Positions 6,548 through 15,453 of a DNA stretch of 64,000 nt are shown piece after piece. Numbering within the stretch: position 1 is the first letter of the stretch; every line of letters starts with the position of its first letter. This stretch comes from Chryseobacterium oleae. Its GTDB lineage: Bacteria > Bacteroidota > Bacteroidia > Flavobacteriales > Weeksellaceae. The notes under the pieces were generated by a model that was not told where the DNA came from, ran no database searches, and saw nothing but the letters and a program-made list of their open reading frames with translations. Where the stretch lies: positions 1,178,001 to 1,242,000 of the forward strand of contig NZ_FOVD01000001.1 in assembly GCF_900115055.1 (NCBI RefSeq). The letters are read 5' to 3'. The position numbers and the translations under genes were made by a program.

Positions 6548-9280
6548 ATGAAGAAAATCTTATGGCTGCTGGTATTGGCATTCAATAGTATGGTCCTGTA
6601 CGGGCAAAATTTATACATTAACGGAAAGGTGTCCGATTCTGATAAAAAACCAGTGGAAAACGCCACCATTTATCTCCTTAAAGAAAAAGATTCATCCATC
6701 ATCAATTATACTGCAACGAACAAAGAAGGTAAATTTTCTCTGAAAACAGACGCTTTGAGTGAGCCTTCCATTTTAAGAATCAACGGTGAAAAGCTTTCGC
6801 CCTATTCCAAAAAGTTAGAAAAAATCAGTCAGTCTCTTACTTTGGAAGACATTGAACTTGGAAAAAACAATGTTCAGAATATTGACGAAATCAAGATCAC
6901 GGTATCTCCTGTCAAAATCAAAAAAGACACGATAGAATTTAATGCTTCTTCGATCAAAGTAAGTCCGGACAGTAAAATTGAAGAGCTTCTGAAAAAGATT
7001 CCCGGTGTAGAAATCGACAACGACAAAAAGATAACGGTCAACGGGAAGGAAGTAGATCAGATCATGATCAACGGAAAACCTTTCTTTGATAAAGACGGGA
7101 AAATTGCGCTTCAGAATCTTCCGGCTGATATCATTAAAAACATTCAATTTACCACGACCAAGACGAAAGAAGAAGAATTAAGCGGAAAGAAACCCAAATC
7201 TAACAATACGACCATCAATTTTAATATTGATGAGAAAAAAAATAAAGGACTGCTCTCCAGATTGATGCTTGGATACGGCTCAGACAAGCGTTATGAAGGC
7301 AGTGCACTGTTGAGTTACTTTAAAAATAATACTAAAATAAGCCTTATCGCTTCATCGAATAATATCAATTCCCAGGGTTTCTCCAACGATGATGTATTTG
7401 ACAGTATGGGAGAAGGCAGGAATTCATCGGGAATGCAGGGCGGAATGTCTTCATCCGGCAGAGGAAAAGGAATTCAGAAGTCTACGACCATCGGAATCAA
7501 TTACAATGACAAAATCGGGAAAGAAATGGATCTGGACAATTTCAGTCTGAGCCATTCCAATTCTGAAACAGAAACGGCCTCCAAATCATCCAGAACCACC
7601 CTTCTTCCGGAATACACCCTTACCACCCATTCTGAGAGCACCGGAGAGAGCGAAACCCGCCAGAACAATGTAGATGCTTCGGCAAAAATTACACTGGATT
7701 CTTTGAGCACCATTTATATTTCACCGAGATTTAACAACAGCCAAAGTTCCAGTATCAGCCGTTCAAAATCTTCTACCTTAAGAGATAACGGACTGTTGAA
7801 CGAAAGTGATTCTTACACGAGTAATGAGTCTGAAAGTAATTCATTTAACCCATATATCTATTTTACAAAACAGTTCACAAAGGAAAGACGTGCCCTGAAT
7901 GCTAAAATAAACAGTACGATTTCCCAGTCTAACCAGGACAATCTCAACAAGTCCCTGACTACATTTCATCAGGGTCCTGAGCAGAATGACAACAGAAACC
8001 AGCTGTCAAGAAGCAGGAACCAAAGCAGCATGTATAATTTCAGTGCCGGATATACGGAACCCATTTCGGATTCGGCTTCGGTAAGTTTTGAAATAGCCTA
8101 TAATTCAAATATTTCCAGTAATTCCAGAGATGTGAATGATTTCAATGCGGCCTCGGGACAATATTCTGACTACAATTCACCTTTATCCAACAGCCTGAGA
8201 CAGAAGATCAACCAAATTTCTCCTCAACTGTCTTTTGAAGTGAATAAAAAGAAATTCAGCCTGTGGGGAACGATGAATCTTGATATTTCGGATATGAATG
8301 TCAAATCTGTGTACAATGGCCAGCAATACGGTCTTCAGAAAAACTTTGCGCTTCCTTCCTATAATTTCAGCTTCAGGTATCAGTTTTCTGAAAATAAAAT
8401 GCTGAGCCTTTACAATTATGCAGCCTTCACCATTCCCGGCGCAGAACAGCTTACGCCTTATGAAGACACTTCAAATCCTTTGGTGACGTCTACAGGAAAT
8501 CCCAATTTGAGAAACACATGGAGCAACAACTCTTCCCTGTTTTTCAATAATTACAATCTGATTAAGAATATGAACTATTACGTGAGCCTAAATTTCACGT
8601 ACAGAAACAATGATGTGGTTAATTATTCAAGATATGATGATGCAGGAAAGCAGCTTGTAACGTATGACAACATAAGTGGAAATAAGAATATGAGTGTAGG
8701 CGCCGGATTCAACAAAACGTTTAAATGGAAAGACAATAAACTGATGATAAGTCCGAGATTCAATTTGCAGTATAGTTATAATAAAGGTTTTATTAACGGT
8801 CAGTTTTTCACGAATGCCTCATACAACCTCACTCCCGGGTTGAATGTGATGTATGAACTTAAGGACAAATTCAGCATAAAACCTTCTTATCGACTTGGCT
8901 ATAATTTTTCAAAATACACCAATTACAGCATAGATAATGTACACACAGCCAATCAGACCCTGAAACTGGAGCTCACCAATTATGTGTTTAAAAGCAGACT
9001 GATTTTCGGAAATGATTTTGAATACAATACGAATTCCAATATTGCACCCGGTTTCAAAAAGGATTTCTATTTCTGGAATACGAGTTTGGGCTATTCATTC
9101 TACAAAAAACAGTTTACGGCCAAGATCAAGGTCTATGATGTTTTAAACCAAAACCAGAGCGTCAGAAGAACCATTTCCAATTCATATATTGAAGACCGTG
9201 AAGATCTTATTCTGAAACGCTACATTATGTTCTCACTGAGCATGAAGCTGAACAAATTTGCAGGAAAAAAAATGCAGTAA
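6548..9280 (+). CDS. Outer-membrane beta-barrel protein with CarboxypepD_reg-like N-domain
   Basis: 910 aa. Signal peptide (residues 1-19, ending LYGQN), then a carboxypeptidase-regulatory-like beta-sandwich (about 20-100: ISGKVSD-type NLYINGKVSDSDKKPVENA). A plug-like region follows (about 130-215: KIEELLKKIPGVEIDN, KEVDQIMINGKPFF, LPADIIKNIQ). The remainder is a Ser/Asn-rich series of amphipathic strands of the OMP_b-brl_3 family. It is related to TonB-dependent receptors but lacks an evident TonB box, so it may be a receptor-like barrel of unknown ligand. It is monocistronic: a terminator precedes it and about 180 bp follow. Confidence 0.85.
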   Translation: MKKILWLLVLAFNSMVLYGQNLYINGKVSDSDKKPVENATIYLLKEKDSSIINYTATNKEGKFSLKTDALSEPSILRINGEKLSPYSKKLEKISQSLTLEDIELGKNNVQNIDEIKITVSPVKIKKDTIEFNASSIKVSPDSKIEELLKKIPGVEIDNDKKITVNGKEVDQIMINGKPFFDKDGKIALQNLPADIIKNIQFTTTKTKEEELSGKKPKSNNTTINFNIDEKKNKGLLSRLMLGYGSDKRYEGSALLSYFKNNTKISLIASSNNINSQGFSNDDVFDSMGEGRNSSGMQGGMSSSGRGKGIQKSTTIGINYNDKIGKEMDLDNFSLSHSNSETETASKSSRTTLLPEYTLTTHSESTGESETRQNNVDASAKITLDSLSTIYISPRFNNSQSSSISRSKSSTLRDNGLLNESDSYTSNESESNSFNPYIYFTKQFTKERRALNAKINSTISQSNQDNLNKSLTTFHQGPEQNDNRNQLSRSRNQSSMYNFSAGYTEPISDSASVSFEIAYNSNISSNSRDVNDFNAASGQYSDYNSPLSNSLRQKINQISPQLSFEVNKKKFSLWGTMNLDISDMNVKSVYNGQQYGLQKNFALPSYNFSFRYQFSENKMLSLYNYAAFTIPGAEQLTPYEDTSNPLVTSTGNPNLRNTWSNNSSLFFNNYNLIKNMNYYVSLNFTYRNNDVVNYSRYDDAGKQLVTYDNISGNKNMSVGAGFNKTFKWKDNKLMISPRFNLQYSYNKGFINGQFFTNASYNLTPGLNVMYELKDKFSIKPSYRLGYNFSKYTNYSIDNVHTANQTLKLELTNYVFKSRLIFGNDFEYNTNSNIAPGFKKDFYFWNTSLGYSFYKKQFTAKIKVYDVLNQNQSVRRTISNSYIEDREDLILKRYIMFSLSMKLNKFAGKKMQ

Positions 9281-9309
9281 GAGAATCCATTTCATCTGTA
9301 AAATCGGCA

Positions 9310-9385
9310 AGTGTAAAAATCTCCCGCGGATCAGACAGATTGAGCAGATGGTAAATCAAGCTGCTTTTTTGGATTCTTCTGTACT
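9310..9385. repeat. Remnant of a dispersed CAGATT-type repeat
   Basis: The 177-bp gap between the barrel gene and the S15 hydrolase contains words such as CCGCGGATCAGACAGATTGA. Their reverse complement resembles the AGCAGATT / CTGCGGGAGA repeats seen in many Bacteroidota intergenic regions. Only one degenerate copy is visible here, so the call is weak. Nothing else was found in the gap. Confidence 0.35.
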
Positions 9386-9457
9386 TTCCATTGAAAGATT
9401 GCGCATCGGTAGTATATCGGAGCTATTTTATTTCTAAATTAGCTGCAAATTTTATTT

Positions 9458-11317
9458 ATGAAGATCCATATTTCAATTTTATTTATTTTCTTTTTCATCC
9501 TTGAAAGGGCGCAGAGTACCGAGCAGAAGGATACGTTCGTAAAAGATAATTTCACCAAAAAGGAATTCTACATTCCGATGCGTGACGGCGTAAAGCTTTT
9601 TACAGCGATATACGTACCGAAAGATATTTCAAACAAAAACAAATATCCTTTCCTGATGCAGAGAACCTGCTACAGCATTGCTCCTTATGGTGAAACTGAG
9701 TACAGAGCGAAACTGGGACCTAACAAGTTCCTGATGAAGGATAAATATATTTTTGTATTCCAGGATGTACGCGGAAGATATATGAGTGAAGGAACTTTCA
9801 CCAATATGACGCCTCAGGTGGACCGCAAAACCAAAAAAGATGTAGACGAAAGCACAGATACTTATGACACGATAGAATGGCTGTTGAAAAACGTTAAGGA
9901 CAACAATGGTAAAGCCGGACAGTACGGAACTTCCTACCCGGGATTCTATACTGCTGTAGGCATACTGGCACAGCATCCTGCTTTGGTTGCTTCCTCTCCA
10001 CAGGCTCCTATTTCTGATTTCTGGAATGATGACTTTCTTCACAACGGAAGATTTATGCTGGGATATTTCAGAACCTTCCCTGTTTTTGGAATTCAGAAGA
10101 CAAAGCCTGAAAACAAGGCGTGGTATATGGACACTTTCGTAAAACAGACTTCAGAAGACGGTCTTAAGTTTTACAGAGATATGGGAACATTAAAGGATGG
10201 TTATGAAAAATATTACAAGGATAATTTCTTCATGACTGAGATTATGAATCACCCTAATTATGATGAATACTGGCAGAAAAGAAACCTACTTCCCCATTTA
10301 AAAAATGTAAACCACGCGGTAATGACCGTTGGAGGATGGTTTGATGCAGAAGATCTTTCAGGACCACTGAATATTTACAAAACCATAGAAAAGACAAGCC
10401 CTAAAGCTAAAAACACAATCGTCATGGGACCTTTCTCTCACGGTGCATGGGCACAGGAACAAGGGAAGCATTTCCATAACCAGATCTATTTCGGGGACAG
10501 CATTGCCACGTATTACCAGAAGAATATTGAAACTAAATTTTTCAATCATTATTTAAAAGGAAATACAAAAGAAGATGCCGGACTTCCGGAAGCGCTGATG
10601 TATGATACAGGATCCAAAGAATGGAGAGAATTTGCTTCTTATCCTCCAAACAATGCCCAAAAGGTTAATTTCTACCTAACGGACGGAACTTTGAAGAATA
10701 GCGCAGGACAAGGTTTTTCAGAATACTACAGTGACCCGAATAATCCTGTTTTAAGTTCTGATAACCTGAAAGATTTCAATGGATTTACACCTAAAAACTA
10801 TATGTCTGAAGACCAGAGATTTGCTGTGGGAAGACCAGATGTCTTGACGTTTACTACAGATATTTTAACGGAAGATATGAGTTTCGCGGGAGAGATCATG
10901 GCTAAGCTGAATATTGCAACCACCTCTACCGATGCTGATTTTGCCGTAAAACTGATCGATGTGTATCCTGAAGATTTCAAACCTCAGGAAAAGAAAGACG
11001 GTGTCATCTATCCTAATTACCACCAAATGGTAAGAAGCGAAATCATGCCGGCGAGATTCAGAAATTCAAGAGAAAAAGGGGAAGCATTGGTCCCTAACCA
11101 AAAAACAGCCGTGAATTTCAGACTGCAGGATGTGATGCATACGTTCAAAAAAGGACACAGAATTCAGATCCAGATCAGCAGCACATGGTGGCCGCTTTTT
11201 GCGATCAATCCTCAGAAATTTATGGAGAATCCAAACTTTGCGACAAAGGCAGATTATACAAAAGCTTTTATCAAAGTGTATAATGACAGCTCTATTGAAG
11301 CTGAAGTGTTGAAATAA
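9458..11317 (+). CDS. CocE/NonD family S15 hydrolase, exported
   Basis: 619 aa. Alpha/beta-hydrolase of the X-Pro dipeptidyl-peptidase (S15)/CocE family, with a signal peptide (about residues 1-20), so it acts in the periplasm or outside. Nucleophile motif GTSYPGF (GxSYxG) lies near residue 169. The Asp is in GGWFDAEDLSGP near 296 and the His in GPFSHGAW near 330. A galactose-binding-like C-terminal domain ends with the usual HRIQIQISSTWWPLFAINPQ. Members include glutaryl-7-ACA acylases, cocaine esterase and dipeptidases; the substrate cannot be inferred. It ends in a terminator shared with the convergent AlkB gene. Confidence 0.92.
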   Translation: MKIHISILFIFFFILERAQSTEQKDTFVKDNFTKKEFYIPMRDGVKLFTAIYVPKDISNKNKYPFLMQRTCYSIAPYGETEYRAKLGPNKFLMKDKYIFVFQDVRGRYMSEGTFTNMTPQVDRKTKKDVDESTDTYDTIEWLLKNVKDNNGKAGQYGTSYPGFYTAVGILAQHPALVASSPQAPISDFWNDDFLHNGRFMLGYFRTFPVFGIQKTKPENKAWYMDTFVKQTSEDGLKFYRDMGTLKDGYEKYYKDNFFMTEIMNHPNYDEYWQKRNLLPHLKNVNHAVMTVGGWFDAEDLSGPLNIYKTIEKTSPKAKNTIVMGPFSHGAWAQEQGKHFHNQIYFGDSIATYYQKNIETKFFNHYLKGNTKEDAGLPEALMYDTGSKEWREFASYPPNNAQKVNFYLTDGTLKNSAGQGFSEYYSDPNNPVLSSDNLKDFNGFTPKNYMSEDQRFAVGRPDVLTFTTDILTEDMSFAGEIMAKLNIATTSTDADFAVKLIDVYPEDFKPQEKKDGVIYPNYHQMVRSEIMPARFRNSREKGEALVPNQKTAVNFRLQDVMHTFKKGHRIQIQISSTWWPLFAINPQKFMENPNFATKADYTKAFIKVYNDSSIEAEVLK

Positions 11318-11380
11318 AAAATAATGATGGCTTGGAATCTAAGCCACACTGGTAGTATTGATACCAGTTTATAAAATCTA

Positions 11381-11416
11381 AAATCCGGTCGCTTCGAGAA
11401 ATCAGCGACCGGATTT
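11381..11416. terminator. Bidirectional intrinsic terminator
   Basis: 13-bp perfect stem AAATCCGGTCGCT / AGCGACCGGATTT with a 10-nt loop and T/A tracts, lying between convergent genes. Confidence 0.88.
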
Positions 11417-11444
11417 TTTTATAGGCACTCGAAGCCACCGTTTT

Positions 11445-12056
11445 TTACTCCTCAATCGTTCTGAAAGTAAGATTCACCCGTGGCGTTTTTACTTTAGTGG
11501 TCGGTGGAAGCCTGTGCAGCCAGTTTTCCTGTGTGGTTCCTTTCATGATCAGTAAACTACCGTCTTCCAGGAATATTTCCACTTTCTCTTTGGTAGTTTT
11601 ATGTTTAAATAAAAATTTTCTTTCTGCTCCGAAGGTCAGGGAAGCAATCGCTCCATGTTTTTTAAGATCCTTTTCGCCGTCACTGTGATAGGCCATTCCT
11701 TCGCTTCCGTCATGGTATAAATTCAGAAGACAGGAGTTGTATGTTTCTCCGGAAACTTCCTCACATTTTTTCTTCAGTTCGAGTAATTCCGGAGTCCAGA
11801 ATTTCGCATATTTTGTCCGTTTTGAATAGGTATATTCAAAGGCCTTTTCTCCAAACCAGGCTACTTTTCTTTTTGTTAAGATTAATTTCCCGAAGATCAC
11901 CGCCTCATCATTTTCCCACGGAATTTGATTGAGCAGATAGTCATAAAAGAAATCTGATCTTTCTTTGTCAAAGACTTTTCCGTAATAGTGGACCGTTCCG
12001 TCATTCGGGAGAATATTCAAGGGATATTCTGATATTTCTTCAAAGAGGCTGTTCAT
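11445..12056 (-). CDS. alkB: AlkB-like Fe(II)/2-oxoglutarate DNA dealkylase
   Basis: 203 aa. Oxidative demethylase that repairs 1-methyladenine and 3-methylcytosine in nucleic acids. Iron ligands are H124 and D126 (YHSDGEKD) and H181 (NWLHRLPP). The 2-oxoglutarate and base-proximal RVNLTFR motif (193-199) is intact. The ATG at 12056 gives a protein starting MNSLFEE that matches the usual family length. The longer frame to 12140 adds residues encoded by a repeat-like intergenic sequence. Its neighbour upstream on the same strand is an Ada/Ogt-type protein, which makes this an alkylation-repair locus, though a 343-bp gap means separate promoters are likely. Confidence 0.9.
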   Translation of the reverse strand: MNSLFEEISEYPLNILPNDGTVHYYGKVFDKERSDFFYDYLLNQIPWENDEAVIFGKLILTKRKVAWFGEKAFEYTYSKRTKYAKFWTPELLELKKKCEEVSGETYNSCLLNLYHDGSEGMAYHSDGEKDLKKHGAIASLTFGAERKFLFKHKTTKEKVEIFLEDGSLLIMKGTTQENWLHRLPPTTKVKTPRVNLTFRTIEE

Positions 12057-12399
12057 GTTTTTGAATTTGTAAAAAGTATAGTGTATTGATGACTTTTTAA
12101 ATGCTTTTTTAACCACAAAAGTCGCAAAAGTTTTTAACACTTAAGTATTTTGAGTTATTATTAAAACGTTGAATAAAGTGTACTTAAGTTTTTAAAAATC
12201 GGAGATTTTATTCTGCAATACTATTCTCGAATAGATATGTTTGCTGTCTTTACATCAATAGGAACGGGCTTTAGCCCGTTGGTTTATAAATAAAAACATT
12301 CAATCGGCTTTAGCCAAAACTTAAACTTGTCTATTTAAAAATCGTAATCTTTTAAAATAAGCCGTAATCCTTTTGTAACTTTTGTGGTTGAATAATAGA
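12057..12399. other. Intergenic region with two REP-like motifs
   Basis: 343 bp without a credible gene. It holds a CACAAAAGTCGCAAAAGTTTTT word at about 12114-12137, shared in part with 25838-25858 and 31088-31110. Further in is the GGGCTTTAGCCC palindrome (12263-12280) followed by a half-similar CGGCTTTAGCC at about 12304-12316. Confidence 0.55.
12263..12280. repeat. GGGCTTTAGCCC REP-like palindrome
   Basis: Perfect palindrome AACGGGCTTTAGCCCGTT. Short GC-rich palindromes of this exact type are dispersed in many Flavobacteriales intergenic regions (established knowledge). The hairpin is not followed by a T-tract, so it is not a terminator. Confidence 0.65.
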
Positions 12400-13260
12400 T
12401 TAAAGCAGAATAGAATTTTCAGAGTACATATGTGAGCTTTCCCAGCCTACCATCATCTGCTTTCTTTCGCTTCCCCACTTATAGCCTCCGATATTTCCCG
12501 TCGACTGAATCACCCGGTGACATGGAATAAGAAATGCCACAGGATTACTGCCAATGGCGGTTCCTACTGCTCTTGAGGCATTCGGGTTTCCGATCTTTCC
12601 AGCCAGGCTGCCGTAAGTAGAAAGTTTTCCCATTGGGATAGAAAGAAGGCTTTCCCAGACTTTAAGCTGAAAATCTGTGCCTTTTAAATGTAATTTTATC
12701 GTGTTGAGTTTTGTCCAGTCTTTATCGAATATGGACAGTGCATTTTTCTGAAGAGCGTCCTGTTTCTCAAAAAAAGAAGCATTGGGAAATGTATGTTTCA
12801 GATTTCCCAATGCTGTTCCTTTATCGTCTTCAAAAGCCATGTAGCAGATCCCTTTTTCAGTGGATGCCGCCATTACATATCCAAAAGGACTTTTGGAAAA
12901 ACTGTAATTGATGCTAAGGCTTTTTCCGCCGTTTTTATATTCCGCCGGAGACATTCCTTCTATGTTTACAAAGAGGTCATGAAGCCTGCTTGTACTGGAA
13001 AGTCCCGTCTCATAGGCGGTATCAAATAAAGTCGCTTTTTCTTCCTTCAGTAAATTTTTAGCATGCTCAAGACTGATGAACTGTAAAAATTTCTTCGGAC
13101 TTGTTCCTGCCCAATCCGTAAATATTTTCTGAAAATGAGCCGGACTCAAGTGAATATTCTCTGCCACTTCCTCCAAACTTGGCTGAAGCCTGAAATTGCT
13201 TTGGATATATGCTATCGCTTTAGCAATTCTGTTATAATCTATCTGACTTTGTGCGGACAT
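12400..13260 (-). CDS. AraC-type HTH fused to O6-methylguanine-DNA methyltransferase (Ada-like)
   Basis: 286 aa. The N-terminal AraC/XylS HTH (about residues 8-110) has two helix-turn-helix units. The C-terminal methyltransferase domain (about 125-280) has the acceptor cysteine C247 in IPCHRVIQSTGNIGGY. It removes methyl groups from O6-methylguanine in a suicide reaction and probably also regulates transcription. Compared with E. coli Ada it lacks the N-terminal zinc domain with the methyl-phosphotriester-sensing cysteine. The switch that activates Ada is therefore missing, and any sensing must use C247 or another input. It lies upstream of alkB on the same strand. Confidence 0.92.
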   Translation of the reverse strand: MSAQSQIDYNRIAKAIAYIQSNFRLQPSLEEVAENIHLSPAHFQKIFTDWAGTSPKKFLQFISLEHAKNLLKEEKATLFDTAYETGLSSTSRLHDLFVNIEGMSPAEYKNGGKSLSINYSFSKSPFGYVMAASTEKGICYMAFEDDKGTALGNLKHTFPNASFFEKQDALQKNALSIFDKDWTKLNTIKLHLKGTDFQLKVWESLLSIPMGKLSTYGSLAGKIGNPNASRAVGTAIGSNPVAFLIPCHRVIQSTGNIGGYKWGSERKQMMVGWESSHMYSENSILL

Positions 13261-13329
13261 AATATTAGTGTTTTACCTCACAAATTTCCAAAGAATATAG
13301 GGCAGAAAAAATCTGATTCTTGCGGAATT

Positions 13330-14187
13330 TTAGTTGTTGTTATAAATATGGTTGTAAGCAAGCATTTTGTAATATAACTTGGCAGCTAAGAAAGCCGTTG
13401 GCTTAGCCATCGGAGAATCCATTAATTCTACAATATCAAATGCCACTACGTTACATTTTTCAAATACTTTTCTCAATAATTCCAATGTAGGATACCACTG
13501 AAGTCCACCTGGCTCCGGAGTCCCCGTAGAAGGTGCAATAGACGGGTCAAAAGCGTCAAGGTCAATAGTGATATACACATTTCCTGAAACCTTTTCCAGA
13601 ACATCGTTGATCCAGTTGTCATTTACAGCAATTTCATGAGCAAAAAACACTCTTCCTTCCGGTAAATATTCAGCTTCTTCAGCATCCATAGAACGGATTC
13701 CCACCTGAACTAAGTTATGCTTCTGATTCGCTTCAAATACTGCACATGCGTGGTTAGAAGTAGAACCATGGAATTCAGGACGTAAGTCTGTATGAGCATC
13801 CAGCTGAAGAACAGTAAGGTTTTCAAACTTCTCTCCTACTGCACGGATAGAACCGATAGACACAGAGTGCTCACCTCCGAAAAGGGTAAATACTTTTCCT
13901 TCGTTGTTCAAAAGCTCTTTTGTTTTTTGATAAACCGCTTCTGTCATGGCTTCAGGACTTGAATTTTCAGAAATCTCTCCTGCCAGATATACCCCGTCAA
14001 GGAAAGGTTCAGTTCCTGTTTCAATATCATAAAGCTCCATGTTTTCGGAAGCATCAAGGAATAATTCCGGGCCTTTGTCAGCTCCTTTTCCCCATGTTGA
14101 AGTTCCATCGTAAGGAACGGTTACCAGCATTACTTTAGAATTTTCTAACGTTGCATTTTCTTCAGGAATTCCTGCGTATGTTCTCAT
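13330..14187 (-). CDS. speB: Agmatinase
   Basis: 285 aa. Ureohydrolase that converts agmatine to putrescine and urea with two Mn2+ ions in the cytoplasm. Metal-binding motifs are complete: GGEHS (104-108), DAHTD (130-134), SNHACA (around 144-149) and IDLDAFDPS (208-216). Length fits agmatinase; the arginase-specific loop is not obvious. The arginine decarboxylase gene at 15454-16848 supplies the substrate, so the two form a putrescine pathway even though a HAD gene lies between them. A TATCTTTG -7 element lies at 14241-14234 on the minus strand. Confidence 0.92.
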   Translation of the reverse strand: MRTYAGIPEENATLENSKVMLVTVPYDGTSTWGKGADKGPELFLDASENMELYDIETGTEPFLDGVYLAGEISENSSPEAMTEAVYQKTKELLNNEGKVFTLFGGEHSVSIGSIRAVGEKFENLTVLQLDAHTDLRPEFHGSTSNHACAVFEANQKHNLVQVGIRSMDAEEAEYLPEGRVFFAHEIAVNDNWINDVLEKVSGNVYITIDLDAFDPSIAPSTGTPEPGGLQWYPTLELLRKVFEKCNVVAFDIVELMDSPMAKPTAFLAAKLYYKMLAYNHIYNNN

Positions 14188-14254
14188 GTTTTATTTAAAA
14201 ATTTAAATGATTTAAAGATTGAAATATTCGATGCAAAGATACGAAATACTGTTT

Positions 14255-14550
14255 GAGTTATGAGTTATGAATTAGGAGTTATTAGTTTCGGGGTGCGGGA
14301 TCCGGGATTCGGGTTTGAGAGTAAGAGCGTTTGAGCGTTTCGAACTGGCTGTCAGTTGCTGGTTGCTGGTTCGTAGAGATTAAGCTAATAGGATTATGGT
14401 GTGACATCCTGGCTCTTGGTTCTTGGTTCTTAAATCTAACATTCACATTTCACTTGTGAAGCAAAATTCACTATTGACCTTTTGAAACCGCCCTGGTTCC
14501 TCTTCCCTGCCCAGTTCCTCTTTTAACTCATAATTCATAACTCATAACTT
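14255..14550. repeat. MITE-like intergenic element, family A copy 1
   Basis: About 296 bp bounded by 26-nt terminal inverted repeats (14255-14280 and 14525-14550), matching at 24 of 26 positions, with internal repetition of GAGTTATGA. The interior (about 14307-14479) is recognisably homologous, in opposite orientation, to 29679-29848. Shared words include CGGGTTTGAGAGT, TGCTGGTTCGTAGAGATTAA, AATAGGATTAT and GGCTCTTGGTTCTT. No ORF is evident inside. It fills most of the divergent promoter region between speB and the HAD gene. Confidence 0.75.
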
Positions 14551-14593
14551 TCTCCTTTTAAATATTAAATCCTACTTTTGTAAAAAACAAAAT

Positions 14594-15253
14594 ATGTCCT
14601 TAAAAGCTGTTCTTTTCGATATGGACGGGGTTATTGTAGATACGGAACCACTTCACAGAAAAGCTTACTTCACCACATTTGACGAACTGGGAATTACTGT
14701 TTCCGAAGAATTATATACCTCATTTACCGGAGCTTCTACGAAAAGAGTCTTTGAAACACTCATCGGGAAATACGGTCTGCCTCATACGCATGAAGACCTT
14801 TCTGCCATCAAAAGAGCGCATTTCAAAGATTATTTCGATAATGATGAAGAGTTTGACCTGATTCCGGGAGTAAAGGAACTCATCAAGCATTACCATGAGA
14901 ACGGCATTAAGCTTATCCTGGCTTCTTCAGCAACGATGGTCACTATCAATATGGTTTTTGAAAAATTCGGGCTTGAGCAGTATTTTAGCGGGAAAATAAG
15001 CGGTGCGGCTTTGAAGGAGTCCAAACCTCACCCTGAGGTATTTCTCTTGGCCGCAGAAATGGCAGAAGAGCCAGTAGGCAACTGCATGGTGATTGAAGAT
15101 TCTACTAATGGGATCCTCGCTGCAAACAGAGCTGAGATTTTCTGTGCCGCCTACAGAAGTCCACATTCAAAAAATCAGGATTATACTTTAGCGGATATTG
15201 TGGTTTCAGATTATGAAGAACTGGAACTGGATAAGCTTTCAAAATATTTTTAA
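14594..15253 (+). CDS. HAD-superfamily hydrolase, beta-phosphoglucomutase-like
   Basis: 219 aa. Motif I is VLFDMDGVIVDTEP (residues 6-19) with nucleophile D9 and acid/base D11. Motif II is LASSAT (about 110). The motif III lysine is in ALKESKPHPEVF and the motif IV acid pair in MVIEDSTNG (about 163). The alpha-helical cap lies between motifs I and II (subclass C1). Such proteins are sugar-phosphate phosphatases or phosphomutases in the cytoplasm; the substrate is not determinable. A TACTTTTG -7 element (14573-14580) lies just upstream, next to the family A repeat, and a strong terminator follows. Confidence 0.88.
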   Translation: MSLKAVLFDMDGVIVDTEPLHRKAYFTTFDELGITVSEELYTSFTGASTKRVFETLIGKYGLPHTHEDLSAIKRAHFKDYFDNDEEFDLIPGVKELIKHYHENGIKLILASSATMVTINMVFEKFGLEQYFSGKISGAALKESKPHPEVFLLAAEMAEEPVGNCMVIEDSTNGILAANRAEIFCAAYRSPHSKNQDYTLADIVVSDYEELELDKLSKYF

Positions 15254-15258
15254 ATGAA

Positions 15259-15285
15259 AAAAGCTCTCAAAATTTGAGAGCTTTT
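15259..15285 (+). terminator. Intrinsic terminator after HAD gene
   Basis: 13-bp stem AAAAGCTCTCAAA / TTTGAGAGCTTTT with a minimal loop, then a T-rich tract. It starts within 6 nt of the stop codon. Confidence 0.85.
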
Positions 15286-15414
15286 GTTTTTATATTGGTC
15301 TTATCATCTGAAGCGAAGAGAAGATTCTTAACGGTTCTTAATCCTTAATAAAAATCTTAATGGTAAAAATTAAAACATTAAGAAACAATTGAGTTTTTAA
15401 GAGTGTTAAGATGA

Positions 15415-15445
15415 GATTGCTTCGTCACTTCGTTCCTCGCAATGA
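15415..15445. repeat. Dispersed repeat (family E), copy 1
   Basis: GATTGCTTCGTCACTTCGTT followed by CCTCGCAATGA. It is related in inverted orientation to 25899-25928. This CATTGCGAGG...GAAGCAAT repeat occurs in intergenic DNA of many bacteria (established knowledge). It sits immediately past the stop of speA. Confidence 0.65.
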
Positions 15446-15453
15446 AGGTCGTT

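Noticed and set aside
9281..9457. Decayed gene between the barrel and the S15 hydrolase
   Set aside because: No frame is open for more than a short stretch; words match intergenic repeat sequence and not a protein family.
12263..12280. GC-rich hairpin as terminator of the Ada-like gene
   Set aside because: No T-tract follows on the minus strand, and the exact palindrome is a known dispersed REP-type motif.
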